From Tolypeutes matacus (lineage: Eukaryota > Chordata > Mammalia > Cingulata > Chlamyphoridae), in contig JAKSZT010038899.1 in assembly GCA_026826555.1 (NCBI GenBank), forward strand, positions 163,948-227,947: 64,000 bases of DNA, written 5' to 3'. Made by a program: the position numbers and the translations under genes. Within the stretch, counting starts at the first letter, position 1, and every line of letters begins with the position of its first letter. Of this stretch, positions 35,455-47,708 are shown one piece after another. The notes below the pieces were generated by a model. It was not told the origin of the DNA and ran no database searches. It saw only the letters and a list, made by a program, of their open reading frames with translations.

Positions 35455-36575
35455 GGAAAAACACCTTGACCAAAAGGAGAAACATTAAATACAAAAGAAT
35501 TTTTACAGCTATGAGATTTCAAAGTGAGTCTGGAGGTCATTCCACCAGTTATGCTTAAGCAGGTCTAAAGGATATCTCACAGTAAACACAGCTTCAAACA
35601 AAAGTGGAAGGGATCTAGGGATGTTCAGACACTATAAGCAAGTCACAAAACCTCATGAAGCCAGTGCCCTGTTGCCAGGTCTTATTTTGTAATATATGAT
35701 AATCAATTTCCCCAATATAACAGAGTTAGACTCATTTATAATTTCCCTACTCTTTAATCTTCTATCCTTTTTTTATTTGAACCTACAATTGTCATTATAC
35801 AAATTATATGTATGTTGAAGAGAGTTAAATGTTTGACCTATTCATCTCTGAATCTCAGCTGATTTGCAGCCAACACCTACTATCCAGTTCTTCAGACTTG
35901 CCCAGGACAACTAAGAAAATGATGCTGATGGACAAGCCCCATCCCAAAAAACAAAGAATATCTATAACTGTAAGCTAAACAGTTCTTTCCATCTGCCCCA
36001 TAACATCTAAGCTCACTATCAATCTGAAGCAGAACAGACATCACCCAAAATTCCTCAAGATTGAGGAATGAATAAATATAAGATTGAGGAATGAATAAAT
36101 ATAATAAATATAAATATAAGGGAGCAACCACAGACCAAAGTAGACTTATTGTTATTGTAGGTATATGCATGTGGGAACAGAAAAAAAATGTGTAATACTG
36201 AATTAAGAATAGTGGTTGCAAGATGTTCTGACTTGAGGACCAGGAAAGATTAAGTAAAACAAAGTACATTTTTAGGGCTCTGGATTTATTATGTATGACA
36301 CTGCAATGATGTATACATGGCATTATACATTTGTTAAAACCTATAAAACTGTACAGCACAAAGTGTAAACTATATTGTAAATTATAGAATTTGGTTAATA
36401 ACATTGCTTTAATATTAGCTCATAAATTGTAACAGATGTACCACATGAATGTAAGATGCTATTAAAAGGGGACAATGTGGGTGGGACAGTGGGTAGATTA
36501 TATGGGAATCCCCTATACTTTTAAGATTTGATGTAACATTTCTGTAATCTAAAACTTCTCTAAAAATAAAGTTCA
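35455..36575 (+). mobile_element. L1 3'UTR, older copy
   Basis: Same module as 1-1198, well diverged: CACCTTGACCAAAAGGAGAA, AAAGTGAGTCTGGAGGTCAT, then GGGGACAATGTGGGTGGG and the end AACATTTCTGTAATCTAAA with AATAAAG. A local duplication of GATTGAGGAATGAATAAATA occurs at 36059-36100. Confidence 0.7.
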
Positions 36576-37210
36576 TTATTATAAAAAATGAAATGAATAC
36601 AAAGAAATATAATCTGACACTGGTAATTGGGATCTTGAAAATATCCAGGAATCAAGAGACATAAAATATTTGAACAGAAATTTATTCCATCAATAATCAT
36701 AACACAGAGACACTGCCAAGAGTATAATGATGAATACCTAGATTTAAGCACCATTGTGACCTCTCCAGGCTGAGGCAGAATAAGTCATCTCAGGATAGAG
36801 ATGTAAGTTCAAAAAAATCAAAGCATCAGAGATATCTGCATATATGTATCAACTCAATATCTACCTAATTTTTTGAATGTTAATTAATGCACATATAATT
36901 TTAATTCTATAATACACTAAGAATTATTTGAAAAATACAATTTTAGCTAATTAAAAATCATTAAATTGTAGAAGAAGGTCTCAGGAGGTTGAGGAACAAA
37001 GAAAACCCCATTCCATACAGGAACCCCCTCCACAGCTTCCACTTGCTCCTACTCCTGAAGTTTGGTTCCTCCCCTGTGCTCTGTGTGTTCTGAGAGCCCT
37101 CTGCTGCCCAGCATTCTCTCTGCATATAGAGATTTGTGTCTGGGCTCACACACAGACTTTCTCTTATTGTATGTCCACCACATAATTTGGCATTCATGTT
37201 GAGGAGAATG
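36576..37210. other. Unassigned interval
   Basis: 37000-37160 (TGCCCAGCATTCTCTCTGCA, TGTGTCTGGGCTCACACAC) faintly resembles sequence downstream of V exons. No V exon could be traced in it. Confidence 0.3.
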
Positions 37211-37224
37211 GGGAAGGTTCTTTT
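37211..37224. repeat. SINE target-site duplication, left copy
   Basis: GGGAAGGTTCTTTT, repeated at 37321-37334. Confidence 0.85.
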
Positions 37225-37320
37225 TTTTTTTTTCTTTTCTTTTTTTAAGGCAGGGGTTGAAACCAGGACCTCATATATGTGAAGCACTTGCTCAACCACT
37301 GAGATACACATGCTCCACAA
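37225..37320 (-). mobile_element. Short tRNA-derived SINE
   Basis: T-rich tail, then reverse-complement text AGGGGTTGAAACCAGGACCT and ACTTGCTCAACCACTGAGAT, ending at GTGCTCC-type sequence. This is the tRNA-like body of a short SINE variant like the one at 57.4 kb. It is flanked by a perfect 14-bp TSD. Confidence 0.8.
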
Positions 37321-37334
37321 GGGAAGGTTCTTTT
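37321..37334. repeat. SINE target-site duplication, right copy
   Basis: GGGAAGGTTCTTTT, identical to 37211-37224. Confidence 0.85.
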
Positions 37335-37841
37335 GATAGCTGATTTTACTTTTCACTGTAAAATGTAGAGAACATGAACTAAGATTAGGGAGTGCATTTA
37401 TGGAAATTGAGTCCAGATATCTGAGGATAATTGAATGTCATTTTAAAGACACTGTTTGAAATGGAGCATGGACTGTAAAGAGAAACATAACAGTTATCAG
37501 GTGATAATTGTGTCTAACAAAATTATGGATGCATTAAATTAATAAGCCATCCTTTTCCTAAAACTCCTCACTATTAAGGAATTTATAAGACCTAGAAACA
37601 CCCCTTTTAAATGTGCTTCCTTTTGCCTTATTGAAATATGCAAAGGCTCCTAAAGAAGTGGAATATGATTAGACACATTAGTCATGTTTAAATTTTTATT
37701 TTAGATTGTGTTTTCAAAAAGGAGAACCCAGACCCTGAGAGGAAGCCCCTGTTTGGAGGCCCCAGCACATGCTCTGGAACTGGGCTCTGTGCTCCATGGG
37801 ACCTGAGTGTCCCCTGCAGCCCAGCTTCTTCCCTGCAGGGA

Positions 37842-38157
37842 GGTTCCTTTTGGGCTTACAGGTCATTCCCCTTGCAATATCTCTGCTTGGTGTTACGTGG
37901 CCGTGCCTTTGTCTTCAGACTGCTCTTTAGAGATACCACACTCAAGTGACACCATAAATTGACGTAGTGAATTGTCCTTGGCAACCCAACATACTCTTCC
38001 GGGAGATCCAACACAGGATTTTATGGAACCTCCAGGGCCCCATTCTAAGGACCCTGCCAGGTGCTCAGACAGAGTCAGAGGCATGGTGAATCCAGAGACT
38101 CTCAGGGACTTTCAAGGCTTCTCTCACCTCTGGGCTCTTCAAGTTGAAGCTCACTTA
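37842..38157 (-). pseudogene. IGHV3-like V relic
   Basis: On the minus strand FR1 survives as AGTGAGCTTCAACTTG and GTCCCTGAGAGTC, followed directly by TCTGGATTCACC (38085-38096). The nine or so bases that encode the first cysteine are deleted. The end of FR3 reads GAAGACAAAGGCACGGCCAC (38.0-37.9 kb), then GTAACA in place of the Tyr-Tyr-Cys codons. An RSS remnant follows: GGGGAATGACCTGTAAGCCC and nonamer-like AAAGGAACC (37842-37850), with the heptamer lost. No leader was found. Decayed, non-functional. Confidence 0.7.
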
Positions 38158-39589
38158 AAAGAACAACTTCACACACAGAACCATGGAGTTCAAAACTGAC
38201 TTACACCTCTGCTATACCCAAACACACATAGGATCCCAACATACATCCACAAATATACACTCATACCTGCACACATACATACATGTACACATACCATGTC
38301 TGATTTTTGAGAAATGAACCCAAATTTGTCCCTCTTCCCTGTGTCCAGCATGTGGATACTGCCCCCTATTGTGACCCTAGGTTTGTGAATGTATCTTCCT
38401 CTGTCAAGCAGAAAAAGCAAACATGAGGAATCTGAGAATTGTGTTGTGCATGCATGTTTGGCTTGCCTTTCATGACATTGCCTGGGAGCCCTGCAGATGC
38501 CCCATGAGAGGGCTCAGGCCTGCCCACCAGGGGTCAGGAGCACATGGCTGATGCAGGCACAGTCAGTACAGCTAACACTGACCCAACCTGAATGCATGAG
38601 TGGACACCCTGGATATACAGCCCAGCAAGTCACTGTTTTCAGGGGGAGCTCAGTGCAGGGCAGCCCTCCCAGGAGCAGAAGCAGGTGCTAATCAAGAAAC
38701 TGGGGTCCCAGAACAGTGAGCTTGGCCAGAGGTCAGAATCCCTGTGGGCCAATATCTTTTGCAGGCCTCCTGGTCCTACCTCTTGGATGATGCTGTCTCT
38801 TGGATGATGGTGCCCCTGTTCTGCCACTGCAATTTGGTAGATGGATGAGAAGACTCATCTTTTTAGTTCACAAGTCTTCAGAACAGAAGGATTTCAATAA
38901 AATTAAAAATAATTACTATGAAAATAAACAGCTTTAAGTAAATGTAAATCCATTTCCTGTTGCAAATCAGGAAAAAGTATTGGTGAGTCATATTTTGATA
39001 AAGAACTTCTATCTAAAATAAAATAAGGTACACTTTCCCATAAATAAAAAGTAAGTGTAAAACTATGTTTAAAAATGGTGTAAAATTATTGAATGCACTT
39101 TCACCAAACAATATTTATGAGACTGACAATGTTTATGAGACTATTTATAGTCATGAGAGAAATGTAAATAATATTCACAACAGTTTACTACTTCACATTG
39201 ACTAGATGGCTATAATAAAATAATTTTTAAAATTATGAGAAGTGACAATAAAGAAGTGGATATAAATAATAATGATAATACACCAAAAATATTTTGTTTA
39301 GGTGTAACAAAAGCAGGTAGTAGATGTATATATTATACATGAATTATTAATAAATAAAATATTAAATAATATTTATTCTTAATAATATTATTATTATTCC
39401 TGTACCAGCAAGATGATGCAAAAAAGGGAGACCAATAGATAAAGAAAAATGCACAGGAAATAGACACAGTAAGAACAGCAGGAAGGGGGGATAAATAAAT
39501 AAATAAATAATAAAATAAATCTTTTAAAATATTATTATTTAATAATATATTATTAAGTAATCAAATAATAAAAGAAAGACATAAAATCA
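38158..39589. other. Unassigned interval
   Basis: 38200-38280 contains a CA-rich imperfect repeat (ACATACATCCAC, ACATACATACATG). 38480-38830 is GC-richer with short plus-strand open frames of unknown nature. 39240-39560 is very AT-rich with an (AAAT)n run near 39490-39515. Confidence 0.4.
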
Positions 39590-39895
39590 ATCAAAGCCTG
39601 TTCCACCTATAGCAATAACAGTGCTGAATTATGTATGCGAATGTGGTTGAAAGTGGAAGTTTAGGGTAGTATATGTTACCAGAATGAAAGTTAGAAGATA
39701 AAATATGGGACAATATAACACAGTGAACCTTGTTGGTTGACAGTGGACTGGGGTTAATAGTAAAAGAATGTTCTTTCATGAATTATAACAAACATGACAC
39801 TAGTACAAGATGTTTATAATAGGATTGCATATGAGAAAAATTCAACTAATGTTAATTATGTACTATAGATAACAGTATAAATTTAATATTCCTTC
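39590..39895 (+). mobile_element. L1 3'UTR fragment (as at 30.9 kb)
   Basis: AACAGTGCTGAATTATGTAT, GAATGTGGTTGAAAGTGG, AGTATATGTTACCAGAATGA and CATGAATTATAACAAACATG match the class of L1 3'UTR seen at 30.94-31.3 kb, without its terminal part. Confidence 0.5.
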
Positions 39896-42180
39896 ATTAA
39901 CTGTTATTAAATGTATTATCCCCCATGGGAGCCCTCACCTCTGATCACCATGACTGCATGAGGAACACCTGAACTGCTCCTCCCCTTTATATATCACACC
40001 TATGGGAATTGGGCAGGTCAACCACATGAGCAGGGGAAGGGGGTCATCAATTCAAAAGGTCCATGTCACATTTCAGGGAAAGGAGTGCTATCACAATTGA
40101 GAATCAATGCAAAAAGTATTTCTAAAGATTGGTGAGGTAAAGATGTTTGTCCTTCATTTCATATTTGGAAATTCTTTCATAAGGTTTAGGGAACATTGTT
40201 TTAAATTGCTATGGTATTATTGCAAATACACTGGTTGGGTTAATAAGAGGAATGTATCAGCACACATATTTCAAAGGCTAGAAATCCAAAATCAAAGCAC
40301 CAGCAAGAATATGCTTTCTTCCTAACATCTTTAGCATTTTTTTTTCTGAATAATGACAATTCTTGTGATTCTTTGGCTTGTATCTCTGCCTCCCATTGCA
40401 TTACAATTTCTCCATTTTCCCCTGACTTCCAATTTCTCACTCCTTTCTTTGATCCAAATTTCTGTTCTTAAAAATGCCTTCAGGTATGTAGATTAATGGA
40501 TAACCTCATTCAGTTTGCCCACACATGAATTGTAACTCAGAAGATCCTATTCTCAAATATGAGTTCACACCTTAACTGATAATACATCTTCAAAGGGCCC
40601 CATTTATAAATGTGTTTACACCCACAGGAACACAAATTAATTCTAAGTTATACCTTTGGTCAGTAACAAATAAATACCAAATTCTGCTCCCTGGAAGCCA
40701 CAGACATATTTTTAGTTCATGTAAAATACATTTACTCCATCTGAATTTCATAAAAGCCTTAAGTCATTTCATTTCAGTACCTATTATGTGTCATCAAAAT
40801 CAGTTATGTGTGTGTTCCAACCTAAGGAAAATTTCTCTGTATCTGTTGACATGTGATAACTAGAAAAAATTTATTAGTTTTCTAAATGTGATGGTGGGAC
40901 CAGCATAGGATAGATATTGCCATTCTAGAAGGAATCAATTGGAAGTCAAACAGAGGTTATAGGCTTTAGTCAACCCTGAAACTCATGAGAGAAAACTCCA
41001 AGCCAGCAATGAAGGGAGGGAAAAAAGAATGAGTCTCCTATCAAAATTGAGTGTTATATAACAAAACATTATCTTGGTAGTGATCTCCCTTCACCTTTGC
41101 CATAGTCATTGATTACAATGGATTCACAGCTCCTGCCTATATTCATGTATGTTTTTGTGTGTGTTCTGTGTTATATGAGGACATGAGTACCAGGATGTCG
41201 GGATCACAGTGTCCTTTAATACTCTGAATGAAGTCTACTTCATGCTTCATAATTTGCATAAATTAAGTTCTTTTACCCAGATGTGCTCTGCCTCACGAAT
41301 TGCATGTCATTGAGCATAACGAACATGTTACCATCCTCATCACTGTGTCACTCAACATTAAGTGTCTTGTATATTTTAGGATGTGAACTGAATATGGAGT
41401 AAATTCCTAGAGACTACCAAGTGGGCTTAATAAAATACCTAGACATATCAGATGAAAACTGCAGAAAAACTTAAAAGAAGCCTGTGGTAAACAAAGAATA
41501 AAAATAACTTACTTATATAATAGATAAGAAAGATGTGACACAACTCATCAAAAACCATGCAGTCAAAAATACAATGTGTTGAAAGATTTAAAATGTTGAA
41601 AGTAATTAAAAAAAAAAAAAACAATATAAAACTCTATATTTAGTGAGAATGTCATTCAAAATTTTCCTAAAGACTACATCCATAAATCAATATATGCAAA
41701 CTCCATTGCTAAAAAAACTGTCCATAAGGAAATGTTAAAATAAAATCTTCAAGGAGAAGGATATTTATATAATTCAGAAATTTTCATCTCCACAACAAAG
41801 GAGGAACAAAAGAGAAGAAATAAATAAATAAGGGTGAAACAAAATATTTTAATACTATTTTTAATTGATCTAAAATATAACTGTTTAAGGCCTGAGAGCA
41901 TAGTATCCCATTATGGATAGGTATGTAAGTGAACATTATAAGGGACTGGAATTGGAAATACTTTGTTATAAGATATCTGCATCTTATAGAGGTATTTGGA
42001 TGGTGTTATTTGAAAGTGAATTCAGAATATTTAAATTGCTAATTTTAAAGTACAGGGAAAGCACTAAAATATTAGATTAGAATATTTCACTTATTCTTAG
42101 AGGAAGAAAAATAAAATAAATGACCTAAGAATAATATTCAGCACCTACTTTACACTTGACACATGCTCAAATCCTATGTC
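39896..42180. other. Unassigned AT-rich interval
   Basis: 2.3 kb without recognised genes or V remnants. Confidence 0.4.
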
Positions 42181-42279
42181 CTAGGCAGGCTTCTTAATAT
42201 GCCCTGCAAGTTTGAGTGGCAAAAATAGCACTTGTCTGGTAATGTCAAAAAAGTGAGGACACTTCCCTTGGGAAACAAG

Positions 42280-42480
42280 GAGAGGAAGCTGCAGAGCCTG
42301 AGAGGAAGGCCCTCCCCAGGATCTCTCTGCACCTGCCCCTGGGGCTGAACCTGTGGTCAGAGGGGCCTGCACTTCCCTGCAGACTGGACCCCTTATTCCC
42401 CCTCTCTATAGCTAGCACAGATTTCACTCCCTCCAGTTACACAGAGTGCATATGGCAGGTGTCCTGGTCTCTCAAAATGT
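42280..42480 (-). other. Orphan V-segment 3'-flank-like module
   Basis: TCTCTGCACCTGCCCCTGGG and CTGTGGTCAGAGGGGCCTG match the GC-richer sequence that lies just beyond the RSS of the V segment at 52.1 kb (TCTCTGCACCTGCTGCTGGG) and a similar module at 62.3 kb. No V exon or RSS is found on the expected (higher-coordinate) side. I infer a leftover of a duplicated V unit. Confidence 0.45.
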
Positions 42481-43254
42481 TCAGGAAACTGATCACCTGG
42501 CTGACACAGTCTTGAATTACAGAATTATCAAAATGCTATAAAATACACCTCAAATTATATCTTCATATTTTATTTTGACTTATGGCACTGAAACTTCTGT
42601 AAGAATTATACAATTAATTAACAGACAATGATATGGCATGATTATAAAAGTTGGATTTTTCCAGCATTGCTGAGAATGTTTTAAATCCATTTTTCTACAG
42701 AGTGGCTGGGATGAATCTTGGGTGGGGCTGGAATATTGATAGGGAGGGAGAATCAATGGATAACTCTTGACAAATGTTGTAGCCCCTTGTGCTATTTTTG
42801 TGTGTGTATGTGATAACATTTTACTGTGAATTAGCACAAATGTACAATTAATTATACAGCTTAGTGAATTGCTATAAGGTTTTCAAACTTGTGTGTCCTG
42901 CAATGTCAGGAAATTGAACTTAGCCATCTCCCCCAGGTGTCCCCTAGGTGCCTTGTCAAAATCACAACCACCTTCCTCTGAGAAGCAGCCATTTACCCAC
43001 TGCTTAGACTAGACCTGCACACCCTCCTTTACAGGTCATGTCCCAATTGTGTATCTGTAGACACTAAAATCCATATATTTATTTTTACTTTTCTCAGTTT
43101 TTAATGGATATTTAATTTTCCTGTGCAGAGGCCTAGTTTTTCAATGAAATCTGCCTGTTTTCACAAGTGCTTAATTGTCTTATCCAGAGACAGTGATAGC
43201 AACAGATTTATATAAAACTTCTGTGTCAGAGACTGGTAAGCATGAAGTAACTAT
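42481..43254. other. Unassigned interval
   Basis: Position where a V exon would be expected from the neighbouring flank module. None seen. Confidence 0.4.
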
Positions 43255-43600
43255 TTTTTGTTTTGTTTTTTAAACAAATAAATTTTATTTATACATTAAT
43301 AAAGCATAAACCCATCCAAAGTGTGTGATTAATGGTACTCAGTATAATCACATATTTGTGCATTCATCACTTCATTTTTAGAGCACTTTCATTATTCCAA
43401 TAATAATAAAAAACAAAAACAAACAAAACTCATCAACTCTCAATCTCTGTGCTTCCCTGCCATACATAGCTGCTATTAATTCACTTTTAAGCTCAGATTT
43501 ATCACAAAAGATAGCATATTTACCAGTTCCTAAATACCTTGTTTCTAAATTTGCTAGTTCTGACAAAGCACAGGTGTTGGTTTAAAGGTTTGGATATTCT
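43255..43600 (-). mobile_element. L1 3'UTR fragment (minus strand)
   Basis: T-rich start, AACAAATAAATTTTATTTAT, then CATAAACCCATCCAAAGTGT, ATAATCACATATTTGTGCAT and TTTTAGAGCACTTTCATTAT. This looks like the reverse complement of an L1 3' end of a further subfamily. Assigned from recollection of the pattern. Confidence 0.45.
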
Positions 43601-43689
43601 CCTCCTGATTGACTTTCAGCTTGTCCCATAAACCTTCAGCCTGACTCTATGGTGTTCAAATTGTCCACCTAAATGTGTGCAACTCTACC

Positions 43690-44110
43690 TATCATAGTTT
43701 TCTAATTGTTGTAACAAACATCCTCAAATACCAGTGTAATGAAAGTATAACATGACAGTTCTACAGCTTGCTCACTTTTACTTATAAGGTGTTCAGGTGG
43801 GAAATCTTTCTTAAGACTGGGATATGATTCAAGCAATTACTCAGGAACCCAGAGACACACCAATTTGTAACATGGCATCCTCAACTGCTGGACAGAAATA
43901 TATATTCAGAATGGGAGATTCTTTGGGAATCCAGGTTGAGTGTGTTCTAATTGACCAGGCCTGCAAGCAGCATAGGTTATAGCTGTGCACTTTCCATTTG
44001 GCATAATCCATCATATGATCTTCCTTGCAATCAAGGGACTGGAGTGTATGTGAACTGATCCCAGGAAATAGTTTACCTATCTGCTTCTCATGAGTGTATT
44101 CATGAAGCTT
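43690..44110. repeat. Possible old interspersed repeat
   Basis: GTTGTAACAAACATCCTCAA, TAACATGACAGTTCTACAGC and CAAGGGACTGGAGTGTATGT weakly resemble the repeat class at 34.04-34.49 kb. Confidence 0.3.
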
Positions 44111-45554
44111 TAGGGGAGATAAATAAAATTGAAGGCACTAGCATTATTTTCAAAAAGAAAAATTATAACCTAAATGCCCGTGTTGGAATGACTTCTTATT
44201 TTGGCATGAAAGAAAGGAACCATATAATGAGACTCTATACAAACACTGACATTCTCAAATATACGCATTACAGTATATTTAAAAATCACTGTTTTGGTGA
44301 TTTTACTACATCAATTCTGAAGATTCTGATGATAGAGGGGGACAAATATATGCCAGCACTTGTTTCTAACCAAACTGTAGCAAATAAGAAAAAGAAAGAG
44401 GTGTTAGGAAGATGGAGATTAAATTACTTCTATATCCTAGGCTTCTGAGTTGCAGAAAGAGCTGAAGTGTGACAGCATGATGAAGTTCCTAATTCTGAGC
44501 CCTTCATTAGATTGATATGAGCATCACTGAATGGCAGCGGCAGCTCCAGTTTTCCCAACATGAGGAATGCCCTGACTCTATTCATCCACAGCTGGTGATC
44601 TCTGCAGACTCCAAGGTTTCCAAGATCCATGTTTCCCCACAGAGAGCAGTTAGGTAAATCTCTGCTATTCTGATGGGGAAGCAAGGGACAGTGTGGGCAA
44701 GGGACTATCTCACTTTACTCCAAGATCTCTGTACAGAGAGAGAAATCAATGAAATTGGGAAAACATGTTAATACTTTACATTTAGCAATCCTTAAGGCGA
44801 CAGACATTTGTAACAGCAAATACCACATTATCAATGACTAATAAAATTAGGTTAATGTAAATACTTAAAGTTGTTTGCAGCCACATGTTTGATTCTATAT
44901 CATCAAAGATAATAAAATTAAATCACATTTTCTTGTATTAAAATCAGTACACACTCTTCTGGCCCTGAGAATGCACCTCCCATTCCTCCACATGCAGGGA
45001 CATAAAGCCCCAAGGGCACAGCCTAAGGGCATCCCGATGTTTTTGTCAAAGGCAGGAGACCCAAGGGCCAAGGACCAAGCTTGGGGCAATACTAAGTCAG
45101 ACCAGGTCCTGGGAGACACAGGATTCATTTCACATGAAATTTTGCCTGACTACACCCCAATAGACTTCCTAAAACAGGAAGAATAAAATGGATTATGGAA
45201 AAATGAGACAAATATACCAGTGTTGAGTGTGACATGAACACTTTTGTGTGAGGAGGAGAATTTCATGTGAAACCTGTTATTTTTTATATGGCCCTGGCAT
45301 AGTCTCCCTCTTGGTTCCAAACTGAACCCAAAAACTCTCCTAATTGGGGAATCCACAGAAGTCTATTCTTGAGTCTGAATGTACAACCTTAAATCTAGAG
45401 AGGTTCCAAGGAAGAAAAGTTATATATAGTGGAAGCCCCAGACCTAAGGGGAAACAATCCCTAACCTCCGTGTTCCCTGTTCCTGGGAGTAGGAGCTGTA
45501 CTCAGTGGGTGCTGACTACCCTACATCCTCAAAACCTCCAGTCCCCTGCAGGGT
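44111..45554. other. Unassigned interval
   Basis: Several short open frames (44430-44684, 44895-45186), none with recognisable motifs. Confidence 0.4.
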
Positions 45555-45593
45555 AAGAGTGAGTCTGGGCTCCCCCTGCCTCCCCTCACAGTG
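45555..45593 (-). promoter_or_regulatory. Degenerate recombination signal (IGHV3-like)
   Basis: Minus-strand heptamer CACTGTG (45587-45593, one change from CACAGTG), a 23-nt spacer, and CTCACTCTT in the nonamer position, which is far from consensus. Probably inactive. Confidence 0.6.
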
Positions 45594-46030
45594 TCTGCTT
45601 CAGCAATCACAGCTGTGTCTTCAGCTCTCACTGTCCATTTGCAGACACAGAGTGTTCATGACAAGCCACCTGGAATGGTGACATGGCCATTCAGAGTTTA
45701 TCACTGTGTGTGGCAATGGCAGCATTACTTATGTCTGAGCACACTCTAGATCATCCCTGGAGCCTGTGGGACCCAGTTGATTTTGTAGCTACTGGAGGTG
45801 AATCCAGAATATTTGAAGGATACTGTCAGAGATGCCCTGGGTTTCTTGAAATTTCACCCAGATTCTCTCAACTGAACAGCTGCAAGTACAGACATCCTGG
45901 TCAAGAAAATAGCCATGCATATCCACTGCTTCTCTCTATCATATCAACTCACATACTAATGTCTCTGGTTTCCTGTAAATTTATCTTTTTAAAATAGTGG
46001 TGAGAAAACCCAGCTCAGCACAATGTCCAT
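45594..46030 (-). pseudogene. IGHV3-like variable segment, pseudogene
   Basis: Leader exon 45985-46030 (46 nt; CTGAGCTGGGTTTTC and CTATTTTAAAAAG as in IGHV3 leaders) and V exon 45594-45896, separated by 88 nt. The leader frame runs into TAA and the splice donor GT is AT. FR1 has CAGCTGTTCAGTTGAG, then CTGGATTCACCTCCAGTAGC at CDR1 and TGGGTCCCACAGGCTCCAGG in FR2, followed by a TAG. FR3 ends in CTGCAAATGGACAGTGAGAG and GAAGACACAGCTGTGAT, with the second-cysteine codons altered. The bases for the first cysteine are also changed (TTCAAATATT instead of TGTGCAGCC). Clearly dead but nearly full length. Confidence 0.85.
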
Positions 46031-46689
46031 ATTGTTCATCTGTGTTCATTCCTGACCACCAAATCAGAATTCCTGGGAATCCCTGGGCTGGGGCTCCTCT
46101 CCCAAAGCTACAGGATCAAGGCAGGGCTGGTTTACATCAGCAAAGGGAGGAAAACTATTGACAAGTCCTCCTACTATACCACTAGCTCTCAGGGTGGAGC
46201 CTTGGAAAAGGGAAGTGCCCCACAGCAGGGATGAGTGTCCAGGGGTAGTTGGATGGCAATGACCACATTTGGGGCAATATTATTATTATTTGATTGTTCT
46301 TGACTAAACACTTAGAACCCTTGATCTTATTTCATTTATACATAAATACATAAACTTTGTGAAGAAGATATCAGTGTCAATTCCATTGTACAAATGTGTA
46401 ATTTTAAAAGGGAATTTAAAATGTTTGGACAATGTGTCCAAAGCCTATGTCTGTTGATAGTGACCCCAGTGTCTGGCCTGTGCTCCTCAACACTAGACTC
46501 CATGGCTCCCCTGAACCAACTAAAGGACAGAGTGGGGCATGTCTAGATAAATTTGTAGCATCCTCCTTTGGGTACTGAGAACATTGTGTGATGTTGCTGT
46601 GTCCTTATTGTTGACCTAAAATGTAGAGAGAACCAGTGTTTAGCAGATGTATTTAAAGTGCTTTTTGGCATATCATGGGTCAAGGTTTA
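46031..46689. other. Unassigned interval
   Basis: 5' flank of the IGHV3-like pseudogene. I found no clear octamer. Confidence 0.4.
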
Positions 46690-46768
46690 TCTCTCTAACT
46701 CTCCATCTTATTCAAATCTATCCATTTGTTTATTTGTGTCAGTTTATTGACTCATAGTTGATATATGA

Positions 46769-46783
46769 TAATCACTACATTTA
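46769..46783. repeat. SINE target-site duplication, left copy
   Basis: TAATCACTACATTTA, repeated at 46985-46999. Confidence 0.9.
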
Positions 46784-46984
46784 TTTTATTTTTTATTTAT
46801 TTTTTTTTTTAAAGATTTATTTATTTATTTATTCATTTATCCCCCCCTTGCTGCTTGTGTTCGCTGGGTCAGCCAACCACGCCGTGCGGGCGGGCTTGCC
46901 TTCACCAGGAGGCCCTGGGAACCGAACCCGGGGCCTCCCATATGGTAAACGGGAGCCCTACTGATTGAGCCACAGCCGCTTCCC
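46784..46984 (-). mobile_element. DAS-SINE (tRNA-derived armadillo SINE)
   Basis: In reverse complement it starts GGGAAGCGGCTGTGGCTCAA, then has CCGTTTACCATATGGGAGG, GGGTTCGGTTCCCAGGGCC (intact B-box type GGTTCGGTTCC), the CAAGCAGCAAGGGGG stretch and the AATAAATAAATAAAT tail. Complete, with a perfect 15-bp TSD and few changes, so fairly young. Confidence 0.95.
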
Positions 46985-46999
46985 TAATCACTACATTTA
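46985..46999. repeat. SINE target-site duplication, right copy
   Basis: TAATCACTACATTTA, identical to 46769-46783. Confidence 0.9.
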
Positions 47000-47699
47000 A
47001 GTGTAACATTTGGTATTTATATATTTGTACACATGTGTAACCATCACCACCCCAATAGTGAACTCCCAAATGTCTTCACTTATTACTCTATAATTTCTGC
47101 CTCCCACCTTTCTTTCTCTCCAGAACAATCTTCTTCTTTAAAAAATAGTTTTATTAAGGTATAAGTTCCATACCATAAACTTCATCCATTCAAAGCACAT
47201 AATTCAATGGTTTTTGTTTTATGCAAAAATATGTGCTACCATCACCAAAGTCAATGATAAAATGCTTTAACTAATAAAGAATAAGCCTACCCTCTCCTAA
47301 ACATCCTCATATACTTTTACCTCCCATTTAGAGATGATAAACAATAAATCTACTTTTTCTCTCTATAGTTTATCACTATTATTGACATAAATATGAATAA
47401 ATTATATTGTAATCCATGCCTGGCTACTCTCACTTATATTGTTTTCAAGGTTCAACCATGCAATAGTATCAATACTTCATATCTATTTTGCAACAAAATT
47501 ATTTGTGTGACATATGTAAAACAGAAAATTCTCACTTTAGCTGCTTTCATGTGTACAATTTTGGGATATTCATTAAATTCACAATTTTTTGCAAGAAGCA
47601 CCACCAAACATTACCTAAATTTTTCATCACATTGAACAGAAAGCCTGCACCTAGTAAGAATTTCCTCCTAATACAATCATGAACCTGGTAAACTCTAAT

Positions 47700-47708
47700 C
47701 TACTTCTT
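47700..47708. repeat. Target-site duplication of the twin-primed L1, left copy
   Basis: CTACTTCTT. The same nine bases occur at 50254-50262, and flanking bases extend the match to 10 of 11. The outer flanks rejoin as continuous ancient-L1 text. Confidence 0.65.

Larger units (their letters stand above)
46690..47699 (-). mobile_element. Ancient L1 fragment, part 1
   Basis: Reverse-complement L1 3'UTR and 3' text: TTTTATTAAGGTATAAGTTC, GTGCTACCATCACCAAAGTC, then CTCTAATCTACTTC, where a younger L1 interrupts. The text resumes at 50263 with AAATCTATGAATTTGCATAT. A DAS-SINE also lies inside it. Confidence 0.7.

Noticed and set aside
38497..38827. Short plus- and minus-strand open frames in a GC-richer patch
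   Set aside because: No motif, no preferred frame, and no splice or promoter context.
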